NCBI RefSeq assembly: GCF_030052815.1
Contig: NC_079507.1
Location: 54,137,571-54,201,570 of the forward strand
DNA: 64,000 bases
Reading direction: 5' to 3'
From: Hevea brasiliensis
Taxonomy: Eukaryota; Streptophyta; Magnoliopsida; Malpighiales; Euphorbiaceae
In this document: one piece after another, positions 1 through 11,827 of the stretch
Layout of the letters: the number at the start of each line of letters is the position of its first letter
Position numbering within the stretch: position 1 is the first letter of the stretch
Program-made: the position numbers and the translations under genes
The notes under the pieces: generated by a model
Databases searched by the model: none
Told to the model about the DNA's origin: nothing
The model's input: the letters and a program-made list of their open reading frames with translations, nothing else

Positions 1-391
1 TTTAAAGGCAACCATGTCCATAACAAAGCTACAATCAGAACACCAAAACCAGCCATAAGATGATGAAGAATTTGAAAGAATCAATACCGAAAACCCAGCT
101 AGCCCCAACCTTTAAAATGTTAGGGTAAATTAAGTAAAGAACAATGAACCAGTTGCAGTAATATCCATAAAGGAATGCATAATTCAACCCAAAACGTCAA
201 TATATTGAAGAACCAGAATACAAACAACAGTATAAGATCCAAGATCAAAACGTTAATCAATGACCACTCAAGGCATTATTCTATGAACTTAACTAGGCAA
301 CTGAAGGAAAGCTACAACACAACTCCATATCATATGATCTTCAATAATGCTAAAGGCAGTGATCGTGATTTCAGTTTGCATCATTGTGAAT

Positions 392-490
392 TTAATCTCC
401 ATCCGTAATAGCCCAATTAAACACTTCCAGAGAGTTCCCAGCTGCTGTCACTAAATTATGATCCCAATTTATGTCCAACTTACTAATTCT
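392..490 (-). pseudogene. WD40-like peptide fragment
   Basis: On the minus strand a 32-residue stretch reads like one WD40 blade: it contains KLDINWDHNLVTAAGNSLEV and ends at a TAA (392-394). A TAG lies a few codons upstream, so it would have to be an exon entered by splicing, or a relic. An AG dinucleotide sits just upstream. It lies downstream of the candidate first exon at 731-814 on the same strand, so both could belong to one gene extending left of the window. One blade is not enough to name a protein, and chance similarity is possible. Confidence 0.2.
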
Positions 491-730
491 TTTAAACTAT
501 CTAGTGAGATAACGATTCAAAACTAAAGGAGCTAAAGAATCAATACAGGAAACACAGCCAAAGCAAGAATCGAGTAATCGACCAAGGCACAGATAATCAA
601 CCGCCCAAACAAAAAGACCTCCTTTTAAACAAAACCCAGATCGACCCACATATCAAAACAAAAGATAACGAACCAAGATTCACATATAGAGATGACAAAA
701 AGTTAAAAGCCGAAAAAAACTGAATAAAAC

Positions 731-814
731 CTTAGCTGCTTCAGCTTCCATGATATCAATGGTGGTGAGTCTCCTTCTCTTCAGAGGCAGAGGTGCAGAA
801 CCATCAACAAACAT
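731..814 (-). CDS. Candidate first coding exon of a minus-strand host gene
   Basis: Reading leftward, an ATG at 814 opens exactly 28 codons (starts MFVDGSAPLPLKRRR, ends MEAEAAK) and stops at an AAG|GTTTTA junction that could be a splice donor. Upstream lies a CT-rich leader on the minus strand (about 820-865), as in many plant 5' UTRs, then an AT-rich TATA-like stretch (about 880-895) and two G-boxes. The arrangement looks like a real gene start and is unlike the transposon DNA elsewhere. The product is not recognised. An internal in-frame ATG at 751 is an alternative start. The rest of the gene would lie at or beyond the left edge. Confidence 0.3.
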
Positions 815-994
815 CAGAGAATAAAGGCGACCCAAAACGCAAAGCGAGAGAGAGGGAGATAGTATTGAGTGTATGTACGCGCATATATGTATCCGTGTGT
901 ATAGTGCAAGCGTTCTACTCTTGAACTTGAACGTCCCCGTCCCTTCCCTTTGCGTGGGGATCATTGATAGTCCCATTTTATATTTCTGCGATTG

Positions 995-1013
995 CACGTG
1001 GTGTCCGCACGTG
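995..1013. promoter_or_regulatory. Paired G-box (CACGTG) motifs
   Basis: Two perfect CACGTG palindromes at 995-1000 and 1008-1013 are 13 bp apart, the second within GCACGTGC. CACGTG is the core bound by plant bZIP and bHLH factors and is the usual ABRE/G-box core. The pair lies about 180 bp upstream of the candidate minus-strand start at 814, a plausible promoter distance. The regulatory role is inferred. Confidence 0.4.
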
Positions 1014-1235
1014 CAAGTGCCATGCTTATCGTTATACGGTGCCGCTTGGAGCCTGGTTTATTTGAAGTCCATTATCTATCCACAAAAAAGTTTCGACTTT
1101 GGGCCGCAAATGGGCCTAGCCGGTTTAAACCGATTACTAATTGGGATTTTCCCCTAATACAAAAATATAAATTTTTTTCCACATTTTTATAATTGAATGC
1201 TCACATTCACGTGATCCCATTTACACAATTCATAA

Positions 1236-1728
1236 AGATATAGAGCTCTTCAAAAGATATATATTTGATCTAGTAACTCATATTCTTGAATAGTTTAATA
1301 GCCTAATCATATTAATAATTTAGTCATGAGATTCATTTAATCAATTCAATTACTGTAAGACCACTCAATAAAAAGAAAAAATATTGATTAAAGATAAGTA
1401 ATTTTGTAGGATTGTCAAATGTAGTAATACTTATAATTATGCACTATAAATAAAAATATAATCTTATAATTATACTAATTAATAATATCCATATAATTAC
1501 ATAGTTGACTTATTATAATTAATCATTGTCTATATCCTATATAAAGAGATCAGATTATTTATGGAGTTATGTTCTTCTCCCTAATCAATCTGATACACTA
1601 TTTTCTAATATCAGCTCTAACTTGAGTGTCGGAGGGTCCTCACTGAGTCCATACCCAATAAACCTCTAACTCATTTATTTTTTATTTTACATGTTTATAC
1701 CCACAAACAATTTCCATAGATCACAATA
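1236..1728 (+). repeat. 5' LTR of the non-autonomous element
   Basis: This 493-bp copy aligns along its length with 3820-4362, including the block GAGTGTCGGAGGGTCCTCAC near its 3' end. That block resembles the R/U5 region of plant gypsy LTRs. The terminal TG appears mutated to AG. The copy lacks the microsatellite expansion of the right LTR. Confidence 0.75.
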
Positions 1729-1852
1729 GTGACGTCATCTGTGGAAAACGGCACAGAGAGTCGTATCTCTTCTTTATATTCTTTATATTATGAACTCAAG
1801 ATGAGAGAATAAACCAAGTGAGAGGATGGCTTGTAGTTTATTTATCATGCTC

Positions 1853-1896
1853 AATAAATTTTTTAGATTACTCAGGTACAATCTAAAAAATTTATT
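1853..1896. repeat. Perfect 17-bp inverted repeat (hairpin)
   Basis: The arms at 1853-1869 and 1880-1896 are perfect reverse complements separated by a 10-nt loop. The position is 125 bp inside the 5' LTR boundary, in the leader of the non-autonomous element. The arms are AT-rich. Confidence 0.7.
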
Positions 1897-3377
1897 TGTA
1901 ATCACGTGAGTTTTATTTTAAATTTGCCTGAGGGCTTTATATCATCTCGGATGATCAATCAATGATATTCTTGTAGAAATGTTTTATCATTACATCGCTC
2001 TTTTTTCTTTGCTATTGCGTGCATATATATAACCCATATGCTTTAGGCAATATTATCATATTTTATTTTATAAAGATTTAACATTAAAAATTAAAAAAAA
2101 TCACATTTTCAATTGTTATAAAGTATTTTTAATAGTTTAAAAATTGATGGAAGATCATTGTGAAATTCCAAAACTTTCAAATTATTTGAGCTTATAAAAA
2201 TTCTTCTTGTTTATTTTACAAAATTGTAAATATTTCTATGGTAAGAAAACAGTCTCAATTTACACTAATAGCTATAAAAGAACCACATTTAACAAGTCTA
2301 TCACTGCACCTTCTATCCAACAAGATAAGTATATTAGCATGGCTTGGTAAGCCGATTGGAAAAAATATCACAACCATCGTATATAAATAAGCATCTAAAG
2401 CGTAATAAAAGAACGAGGAACAAATATATCAAGAACGGGCTACTTCTTTTATTCATTTATCATAATCAATACAATTAGATTGGTTGTTCTTAAACTACTT
2501 GTAGGCAAGGGACAACTTACAAAGAGCAGCAAGAGAGAAACTCACTATGCCAGTGGCTAGCTATACCAGTCGCTTCACGGTAGTCAACTAGTCACTTCCC
2601 CCCAAAGAGCATTATGAACACAATGAGGTGTGGTAGGATGAGACATCAATATGCTTGAGCCATCACACTCTTAACATTACATAAATAGAATTAAATAAGT
2701 TTTATATTTTGGGTCATTGCTGTGTTTTGTTGAAAAGTATCTATAATGCTTCCAATCAATATTATTTGAATTTTAGTCAATTTTCTTGATACAGAATTCT
2801 ATTATTATCAAAATTAAATTCATTGATTGGCTTTAAACGAATAAAAATTATGATTGTATTTTAGTTTAATGGGACTTGAAAAAATTTTATGATTCTAAAA
2901 ATTAATTTTTAGAATTATTTGGGGGCAATAGCATAAGCTCTATTAGATTAAATTATAGTCCAAATTTGTTTTCAAGATTAATGGTAATTAGAAATACCTG
3001 AAATTATTTTAAAATTTATCACTTTAATTTCTCTGATCTAGCATTGCTTTTGATTTCTATCTATCCCCTATTTATCTATGTATATATGAATATATATTTA
3101 TGAATAACATATCACTCTTAAATATTCTTTAAACCTAAAGACCTTTATTTTTATCAAAATTAGCTAGTAAATCTCTTGGAAGTACCCATTATACATTCCA
3201 TTTATAATATTATTTATTGAGAAATCTTGGATAAATCTATAATATGCATTATATGGACTATCTTCACAAAAATATTTGTACAAGCATTATTTTTACAGAT
3301 AATTTCAAAAAAGCCAAAAGCTCAAAGGCGATAATTCACCATTATCACGATTATAAAGGCAACAATCTACCAAGCTA

Positions 3378-3745
3378 AAAATAAACTGAGGGTACTTAGC
3401 CCTTCCACAGCAATAATTCGTTAAGTTAAATAAATTGGGGGTGCTTAGTCCATCCACAGCGATAGTCTATCAGACTAAATAAACTGAGGCTGCTTAGCCT
3501 ATCAACGGCGATAGTCCACTACACTAAATAAACTAAGAGTACTTAGCCCATCCACAGTGATAGTCAGCCAAGTTAAATAAACTAAAGGTGTTTAGCCCAT
3601 CCACGACGATAATCCGCTAGGGTTAAAAAATAAAAGAGCTTAACCTACTCAAGGTAATAGTCTGCTAAACAAATGAAAGTGTAAACCCACCTAAAGTGAT
3701 AGTCCGCCATTATTAAGTTCAAGGTGATAGTCCGCACTCCAAAAA
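3378..3745 (+). repeat. 49-bp degenerate tandem array
   Basis: The motif CTTAGCCCATCCACAG followed by a GATAGTCCGC-like half recurs at about 3395, 3444, 3493, 3542, 3591 and 3639, a steady 49-bp (once 48-bp) period. Shorter degenerate copies run to about 3745. It sits just upstream of the 3' LTR of the non-autonomous element. Confidence 0.8.
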
Positions 3746-3819
3746 TTATAAGGTAATAGCCAAAATTTTATTTTCTAAGTATAACAAGCCTAAAGATTCG
3801 TATTTGAAGGGTGGATTAA

Positions 3820-4362
<543 letters not shown>

Positions 4363-4367
4363 CATAA

Positions 4368-4932
4368 GCAAACTGAATTTACCTAAGTAGAGAGGCACTG
4401 AAATTTGTCATGAAGCTGACTATTTTATAATTAAAATTTTCTAATGTTGTTGAAAAAATGTATATTCAAATTGTTTTTCATGAGGTTCTCAAGAAACAAG
4501 ACTTTCAAGATTTTTTTTTCTCTCATTTAATGTTTTTACATGATAATCAAGAAATCATTTAAGATTTTTACATTATAATTAAAAAATAATTAAATCATCT
4601 GAATTATAATAAAATATTTTTTAATTTAACTAAATTACTCTTTATTTGAGAAAATAATAAAATGGGGTTTAGGAAATTGTAAAAATAGTTATTATTTTAA
4701 TAGAGATAAGGATAAAATTAAAAAAAAAAAAACTTCTCAAGCTTTTTAAAAGGATAAATAAATTTGGAGAAAATAATTTTTCATAAAATGATAGATAAAA
4801 TTAATCGGATGGAGTATAAGGCATAAAGTATAATTTCCCTTTCGTTTTGAATTAATTTTTGTTGACTTTTGGAATTTAAGGCTTATTTAGTTTTACTATT
4901 GGATATAATAGATGGCTAATATAATTAATAGT

Positions 4933-5024
<92 letters not shown>

Positions 5025-6767
5025 TAAAATATTTTTATAAATTATATTATTTATAAAAAAAAATTAATTAATAATATAAATTAAAATATAATTTTAAAAT
5101 TATTCATACGTGATTTTTAACTTAACTCTTAAGGCCATAACAAGTAAATGTGTATTCCACTATTATTATTATTAAGAGCTATTTAATTAGTAATTTTTAA
5201 TAAATAGGACTTTAGTAATGTTACACTAACTAAATAAAAAGCCTAAAATTTATTGGTAACGTGAGTATAACTCTAAAGTTGGATGTTAAGCAATATTAGG
5301 ATTAGAATTTTAGTAAGATTGTGATTTTTATATGCGAATTGATTAGGATTAGAATTGTGTTAGAATTTCTAATAAGAGTAAAGCTTTGTAAACAATAATT
5401 ATATTCATTATTTTATTATTATATTAAAATAGTGAAAACAAGTATTCAAAGACTAAATAAAAAAATTATATGTATTATAAATTATTAATTTTATAAAATA
5501 ATTACAAATAAAATAATTATACATACTTTAAATATTAGTCTATAATGTAAGTTATAATTCTATATTTTATATCCATAATAATTTATTATATAATCTATCA
5601 ATAATTGATATGAACAAAAAAAGACATAGTTAGTGGAAAATGGGGATATAATGGAATAAAAAAATAGACATGGCTATTTTTAATTATGATAATAAATGAC
5701 TAAATTTAATTAATTATTAAAAATTAATATATTTTAAATAAAACAAGAATATAAATTATTAGTGCAAAATTTTTTATTGCATTAAAATAAAATCAAGTAA
5801 TAAAACATAATTTATTTTTTTACCTACAATATCTACTCTAAATGGAATATATTTACTTTTATTAAATATAATTAAAAAAAATTGAAGCTATTTTGAGAAA
5901 AAATTTTATTAAATAATAAATCTTAATTTATAAAATTAAAATATTCGTATTTTTTACCATATATTTATAGTATTTTGTTTATAACATTTTAATTTACTAA
6001 AGTAATATATCTTAATAATATTATTTCCTTATAATTTTTTGAGCCAACTTTAATTGGAAGTAAGATACAATCATATTAATTTAATATTGTGATAATAAAA
6101 TACTAAATTTAATTAGTCATTAAAAATAATAATATTATTATAATTATATTATATTATATATAAAAAATTAAGAATGTATACAATGAGTACAAATAATGTT
6201 AAATTATTCATAAACTTTAATTTGTAATATAAAACTCTATATACATCAATTTATAAATAATATAATTCTTTTAATTTAATTTTCTTATATGTTTTTTATT
6301 ATCCTGTCGAGTTACACTGCTATTTAAAATTGAAAATAACTTAAATATTATGCCCTTCTCTTCCCTTCTTGTCTCTCACCCTTTCTTTTCAATCTCTCTC
6401 TCACCATCTATTCTCTCCTAACATTTTTATCTCTTTTTCTCGCCTTCCTTTTTATTTCACTCTATATTTCTTTATATTCCCATTGTAATAATTGCTCGTT
6501 AATAAAAAAAAATATATTAAAAGCATTCATAATTTATAGTAATATATTATCAATATTGATCAGTTCAATCTAATATTAAATATTAAGATTGACAATTTAT
6601 TAAAAAAGAATATTGAGGAAAACCTATCATACCCATTAGAAATTATTAAAATTAAGATATGAAATTCACTTGTGCAATCATAATAATTATAATATATGTG
6701 TGTGTTTAAGAGTATATTTATTAACTGGTGTTTATAATGATTTTTTTAAATTAAAAAATATTACTGT
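4368..6767. other. AT-rich intergenic DNA
   Basis: These 2.4 kb are very AT-rich with many stops in every frame. They hold a long (AT)n microsatellite at 4935-5023 and a CT-rich patch around 6350-6480. I see no gene, no LTR pair and no convincing terminal inverted repeats. Confidence 0.6.
4935..5023. repeat. (AT)n microsatellite
   Basis: About 89 bp of uninterrupted alternating A and T in AT-rich intergenic DNA. Confidence 0.95.
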
Positions 6768-7745
6768 TGTAACAATCCAAATTTTTAAATTATAAATAAA
6801 ATAAAAAGAAAATACTATGTTATTAATATTATGGGATTTATTTGATTTGATTTTAAAATAAAGGAAGATAATTAAATAAATAAATAATGAAAATAAAAAT
6901 ATATATATATATATATAGTTATATTATATTATATTATGTTGTGGGTTATAGTATTTTAATGTTAAATATTTTGAAAGTTTAATTTAATAATAAAAATTAA
7001 TAATAATAATAATAATTAATTAATTAAAGTTAATTTATTAAATAAGAATGAAATAATTAAATTTTCCTAGATTATATATGTTTTTATCATTTCTAAAGTT
7101 TTATTAAACTTTAATATAATAAAATAATTTTGAACCCAATTGTAAACCTCTAAGAAGTTGAGGGACTAATAGTGTAATTAGAAGTTAAAAAAAAAAAAAA
7201 GAAACCCAAAACGTAGCCGTGCAGGACACCCCTCCCCCCCCCCCCCCGCCCCCCACACACACACACTCTCTCTCTCCCCGACTCTACCTTTCCTTTCACT
7301 TTCTCCCCCCACATTTTCGTCCGGCCGGCTAGCATCAGTGCCGACGAGGTACCGACGGCCTTCCCCCACATCAGAACGGCAGCCAAACGGCAGCAGCACC
7401 CAGCAGGAGGTGGCAGAAAGAGAGAGAGGGAGAGAGGAAAGAGAGGAGCAAGAGAGAGAGAGCGCGACAGGGGGCCTGACTTTGCAACGTCGCCCCGGCC
7501 AACTCCAGCAGCTGTTTCAGGTGATTTCAAGTATCATGGACTCCTGAGATGATGAGCTTTCAGATGAGACCAGTGGCACCCCGTTTGGTAGCCGAAGGAA
7601 GGAGAACCGGCGAGGGAAAGTTGAAAGAAAATCAAATGGGTTTCCCGATTTTCGGCTACTTTTTCGGCGATCCGACCGTTAGATTGGAAATCCGAGACCA
7701 CCGATAGACTCAGGGTTACAAGATCTTCGAAATGGGACTGGCCTT
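6768..7745 (+). repeat. Left part of a Tekay-like LTR, split by element A
   Basis: The sequence starts TGTAACAATCC with an AT-rich continuation, as do the long LTRs of Tekay-type chromoviruses, and runs to a GC-richer stretch (7590-7745) cut by element A. The region 7190-7300 has homopolymer and simple-sequence runs (poly-A, poly-C, CA, CT). The right part appears to resume at about 18042. No coding sequence is supported; frames here come from low-complexity DNA. Joining the two parts is inference. Confidence 0.5.
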
Positions 7746-10373
7746 TGTAACACCCATAATTTTTAAATTTATTATTTTGGGTAAATATTGAAATTTTATT
7801 TTATTTGAATTTTAGGAAATTATTTGAAATTTTTTGGATTTTAGAAATCGGGTTCGATTTTCTGAAAATAAAAACTTCGATGATTTTTAAAAATTAATTT
7901 AAAGACCACGTGGCAAAAAAAAACTAAAAATATATTTAGAGTCTACAAATTTTTCTGAGTTTTCTAGAATTTTTTCGAAATTTTTGAATCTCGTTTTCGG
8001 TCCCAAGGTAGAGTAAAAATTTAAAATTTTGTATCTTGAATCGGACCGACCTAATCGAACCGGACGAATCGGACTGACCGGTCGAATCGGATCGGCTTCT
8101 TCTTCCTTTTTCTTTCTCCCTGCGCGCGTCTCGACCTCTCCTTCTCTCTCTCCTATTTTCTCTCTCCTCCCTCCTCCCCTCGCCAGCTAGCCGCCACCCC
8201 AGCCTCCCCCCATCGCCAGCCGCCGCCTGGAACGCCGGGAAACCGCACGCGAAGCCGCTCGACGCGTAGCGCGCCCCTTCGTCTTCCCGGCCGAAATCCG
8301 ACCGATCCGGCCACCGATTGGGTCGGGTCTTATGTCAAATAACATTTACACCTCGAGAGCTTTTCATAGACACCAAGAACACCAAAATCCATCAAGCGGT
8401 TTGTCCAATTTTTATCCGGGAAGTTTTAGCCCATTTTGACTTTTGGGTTAGATTTCTCGCAAACCGTGAACCCCACGAGGAAACCAAAGTACCAGAGCGC
8501 TCCACTCGTCGAGAGCTTCGCGGCAATATAAATTTTGAAATTTTCCAACACCGTTTTTTAGTGGGTCCCACAAAACTTCGTAGTATTTTTTCGAGCATTA
8601 AATGAGCTTAGAAAATTTCGTAAAATTTATGTACTAACCCCGTGTTGTGGGCTTCGTGTAGGTATCTTCAATTCACGAAAATTCGACAGTTGTCTGGGTC
8701 TGTGAATTTCCGGCTAGACAAACCGGCTACCAAAAAGGTCTCCGAATTGGATCGAGATTTTGGTTACCCCACCATTGTCAAACGTCCCAAGCGCGTCCCC
8801 TGAGTCAGAATCGGCATAGGTAAACCCGAACTTTACTTTTTCATAATTTTCTAGTGCTTAAATGAGATTAAAAATCCATAAAATATTCGTGTTAGCTCAG
8901 AAAATTATGATTCTTTTTGCATTAGCCTAGTAATATTGCTAAGGCCCGCGGGACAAAGTTTTAGAATTTTTAGAATTTATTTGGGTGATTTTTGCAAAAA
9001 AGGTCAATTATAAGGACTAAACTGTAATTTTACATATTGTGATTAATGACTGTTTGGATGGGCCTAGGAGGGGCTGTGTGATATGATTGAGTTTTGGGTA
9101 TATGGTTGGTGGATATAGAAGTATGTTTTAAACCCATTTGCAGGTTGGATAGGTCCTAGGTATAGGGGAGACTCTATCGGATTTTCAGCACGACTTAGGA
9201 CGTATTTGGTCTTTTCTTGGTTTGTATTGAGTCAATTGTATAAAATAATTGTAATAAAATTATCAGGTGAGCCGGGACAGCCTTCTTCCTCTGCCCAGCC
9301 GCCACAGTGACTGCTGTTAAGTCTGTGAGTAAAATATTAATTTTAATTGTAATTTCGATATTATTATATATTCAAGCATGTCCATGCATCACTTATATGC
9401 ATATATCTATGTAGTTAAACTCTAGGCACATTTTATATTGCATTCACAACTGTTAAAGTGCCATGGATGTTGTTGTAGTAATTTGGAGCAGTGTGCGTGC
9501 GTTGGTGTGCGTGTGATGTGGTGTTGACTATGGATAGGACGGGTAGACACGGCTTGAGATCTTCGCTGGGACCAGGTCCTTCGGGGTAGACACGGCTTGA
9601 GTTCATCGCTGGGACCCCGATTTGGTTTATTAAGCGAAAGTTCGGCTTGAGTTCTTCGCTAGCACAGGTTGGATTTAAGAGAGCTGTATAGGGGATCAGC
9701 TCCCATATATTTATAATTTGACATTACTGAGTGTGTGAGTGCTCCAAATTACCTTTTTGCTGTTATGATATGAAAATATTGCTGATGTTGCATTTCACTC
9801 TACAGAGTGCATTAGTTTTAGATAGTTATAGAGATTATGGTTAAAATTGATATTTTACTCTCTGAGTCGAACGCTCACTCCTGTTCAATATTTTTTCAGG
9901 CCACAAGAGGATATTTTTTGAGGTTAACCTGCTTTTATCCCTCGCAGGTTGTTTATTAATGTTTGTATAATTCTGTTAACTTCTAGAATTTCCACATGTG
10001 TCAGAAATATTCATTTGATTTGGGTTGTAATATAAATTACCATGTTGGACTTGTAAACTTATTATTATATGTATGTTTGATGTACTGGATGAGGGAGCTA
10101 AGCTCCCATTTAATTTTTATGACATTTGAGTATGTGGAGGGTGAGCTGAGCTCCCCAATTGATTAGATATTGTGTTTACAGGTCGGGTGAGTCAAAAATT
10201 CCTTGTTGAAAGGTCCACTTTCTAGCCGGACTCTGTCCAGATGAATTCTTGAAATTGGGCTCAAATGGGCCTTAGAGTTGGGTTAAGGAATAGTTAGACT
10301 TACTACGGGCCTCGGGGGCTTTAGGCTGGCCCAGGTCCTAGTGCCGGTCTGGCCCATAAGTTGAGTCGTGACA
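7746..10373 (+). repeat. 5' LTR of element A
   Basis: This 2,628-bp LTR starts TGTAACACCC and ends GTCGTGACA. It is followed after four bases by the primer site. It aligns with 15426-18041 throughout, with scattered substitutions. It holds a CT-rich stretch (about 8100-8180) and a GC-rich patch (8180-8330). Confidence 0.9.
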
Positions 10374-10377
10374 AATG

Positions 10378-10391
10378 TGGTATCAGAGCCT
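10378..10391 (+). promoter_or_regulatory. Primer binding site, initiator tRNA-Met type
   Basis: TGGTATCAGAGCCT lies four bases after the 5' LTR. TGGTATCAGAGC is the standard plant sequence complementary to the 3' end of initiator tRNA-Met. Confidence 0.92.
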
Positions 10392-10569
10392 AGGCTCCAG
10401 ATTCTTAGGAAATGTTTGTCTAAAGTGTTGGGAAGAGTCTACTAGGAGTCACATGCGGAAAATAGGGTCCACATTCGTCTTGTAATGTCATCTTTGCTTC
10501 TAGTTTCTGCTTCATATAATTATGTATAAATATGAGTCTATAGAGCTGTGTAACATGCTGTTTTGAATA

Positions 10570-11817
10570 TTGTGGGCTAATGCTGCTGAATTTCAGGAAA
10601 ATGCGTTGAAGCAGGAGAGCTGCCATCGCACTGAACTGCATGTGCCTGACGAGGTGTCGGCACAGGATGAGGCGCCTGCCCCGAGGAGGCGGGGTAGGAG
10701 GCCTAGAGCTGCTCAAGTAGAAGAGCAGCTGCCACCAGTTCAGGATCAGTCTTTTATGGCACAGGGTCCCATGGACCCAATGGCAGCTACTCTAGCTGGT
10801 TTACAGAGAACCATCGATGTGATGGCACAATATATGGTCCACCCTCCCCAGCAGCAGCAGTCTACCGCACCAAGAGAGGAACCTTACAAATAGATAATCA
10901 ATTTCAAGAAATTGGTGCCTGTTACTTATGATATGTCAGACGATGTATATCGATTTTTGGATTCCTACAGACAGGCAGGAACAGAGTTGCAGTTGACTGA
11001 TAGGAGATTCATAGAGTGTGTGCAGCATGTCATGGGGCCTATGCCTAAACAATGGATGAATGACTACGTATTACCTCGGATGGAGGGTTTGTCGTGGACT
11101 CAGTTTGTGGAACTGTTCATCAACTTGTTTGTATCAGAAAGTTTCAGAGATCAAAAGCAGTGGGCCTTTGAGGCCTTAAGGCAGAATGGTAGGTCTGTAG
11201 ATGAATATGCTACAGAATTTTTGGAACTGAGCAGGTATGCCCCTACAGCAGTAGCTACAGAAACTATGAAGGTGAAGAGGTTCCTAAAGGGGCTTGACAG
11301 GAGGTATGCAAACCTGGCCATAATGTCTGATCAATTTTTTGATGTGGTGGTTGATCGAGCCAGACAGATTGAGATTAGCTATGTTGTGGATGACAGCGGA
11401 AGGGCAAAGAAAAATATAGCAGAGAGTTCTTCAGGTGTTCCCCACATGGGTGCTCTGGATAGTGGTGGTCAGAGTAATTACAAAGGAAGAAGTAGGAACA
11501 AGAAGAGTGGTTTTAGACACAAACCTCGAGGGTTCAAGCCAGGGTACGGATCCAGCAGTGGTCATAGTTCGGGGTACAGCAGTTCTGGGTCTGGTTCAGG
11601 ATCCTCCTTTGCACCTTGTGTACAGTGTGGAAGAGGACATTCAGGACCTTGTATGATGGGGTCAGGAGTATGCTTCAGATGTGGCCAACAAGGTCACTTT
11701 GCTAGGGAATGCCCTGTGTTCAGCGAGCCACAGATGGGGTCACAGGGTTCTGTTGCAAATGTTCCTCGTCAGTTGTATCCTGGTGCTTTCAGCATGGCAG
11801 GCAGTCAGTCAATTTAG
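10570..11817 (+). pseudogene. gag: Gag of element A (nucleocapsid zinc knuckle), broken
   Basis: This encodes the capsid/nucleocapsid protein that packages element RNA. The frame is open from about 10570; the first ATG in this frame is at 10756, in MAQGPMDPMAATLAGLQ, so the original start may be lost. A TAG at 10891-10893 interrupts it. The gag core follows (about 10912-11400), then a Ser/Gly-rich linker and a CCHC knuckle, CFRCGQQGHFAREC, with Cys at 11671 and 11680, His at 11695 and Cys at 11710. The frame ends at 11817. The linker to protease continues in another frame with further stops (TAG at 11825 and about 11879), so a frameshift has occurred. Gag and pol were probably one ORF originally, as is usual in this clade. 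Confidence 0.85.
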
Positions 11818-11827
11818 TGGCCAATAG

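Larger units (their letters stand above)
1729..3819 (+). other. Non-coding interior of the non-autonomous element
   Basis: This is AT-rich DNA without credible coding frames. Recognisable parts are the primer-site-like start (1730-1747), a hairpin (1853-1896), a 49-bp tandem array (about 3378-3745) and the purine tract before the right LTR. Nothing else was identified. Confidence 0.6.

Noticed and set aside
4860..5200. MITE around the (AT)n tract
   Set aside because: No clear terminal inverted repeats with a target duplication were found. The self-complementarity is due to AT content.
7150..7530. 126-codon minus-strand frame, Ser/Leu/Gly-rich
   Set aside because: It comes from simple-sequence DNA (poly-A, poly-C, CA, CT runs) in an LTR fragment and has no family resemblance.
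10378..10391. tRNA gene fragment
   Set aside because: It is only the primer binding site. No cloverleaf or promoter boxes are present.
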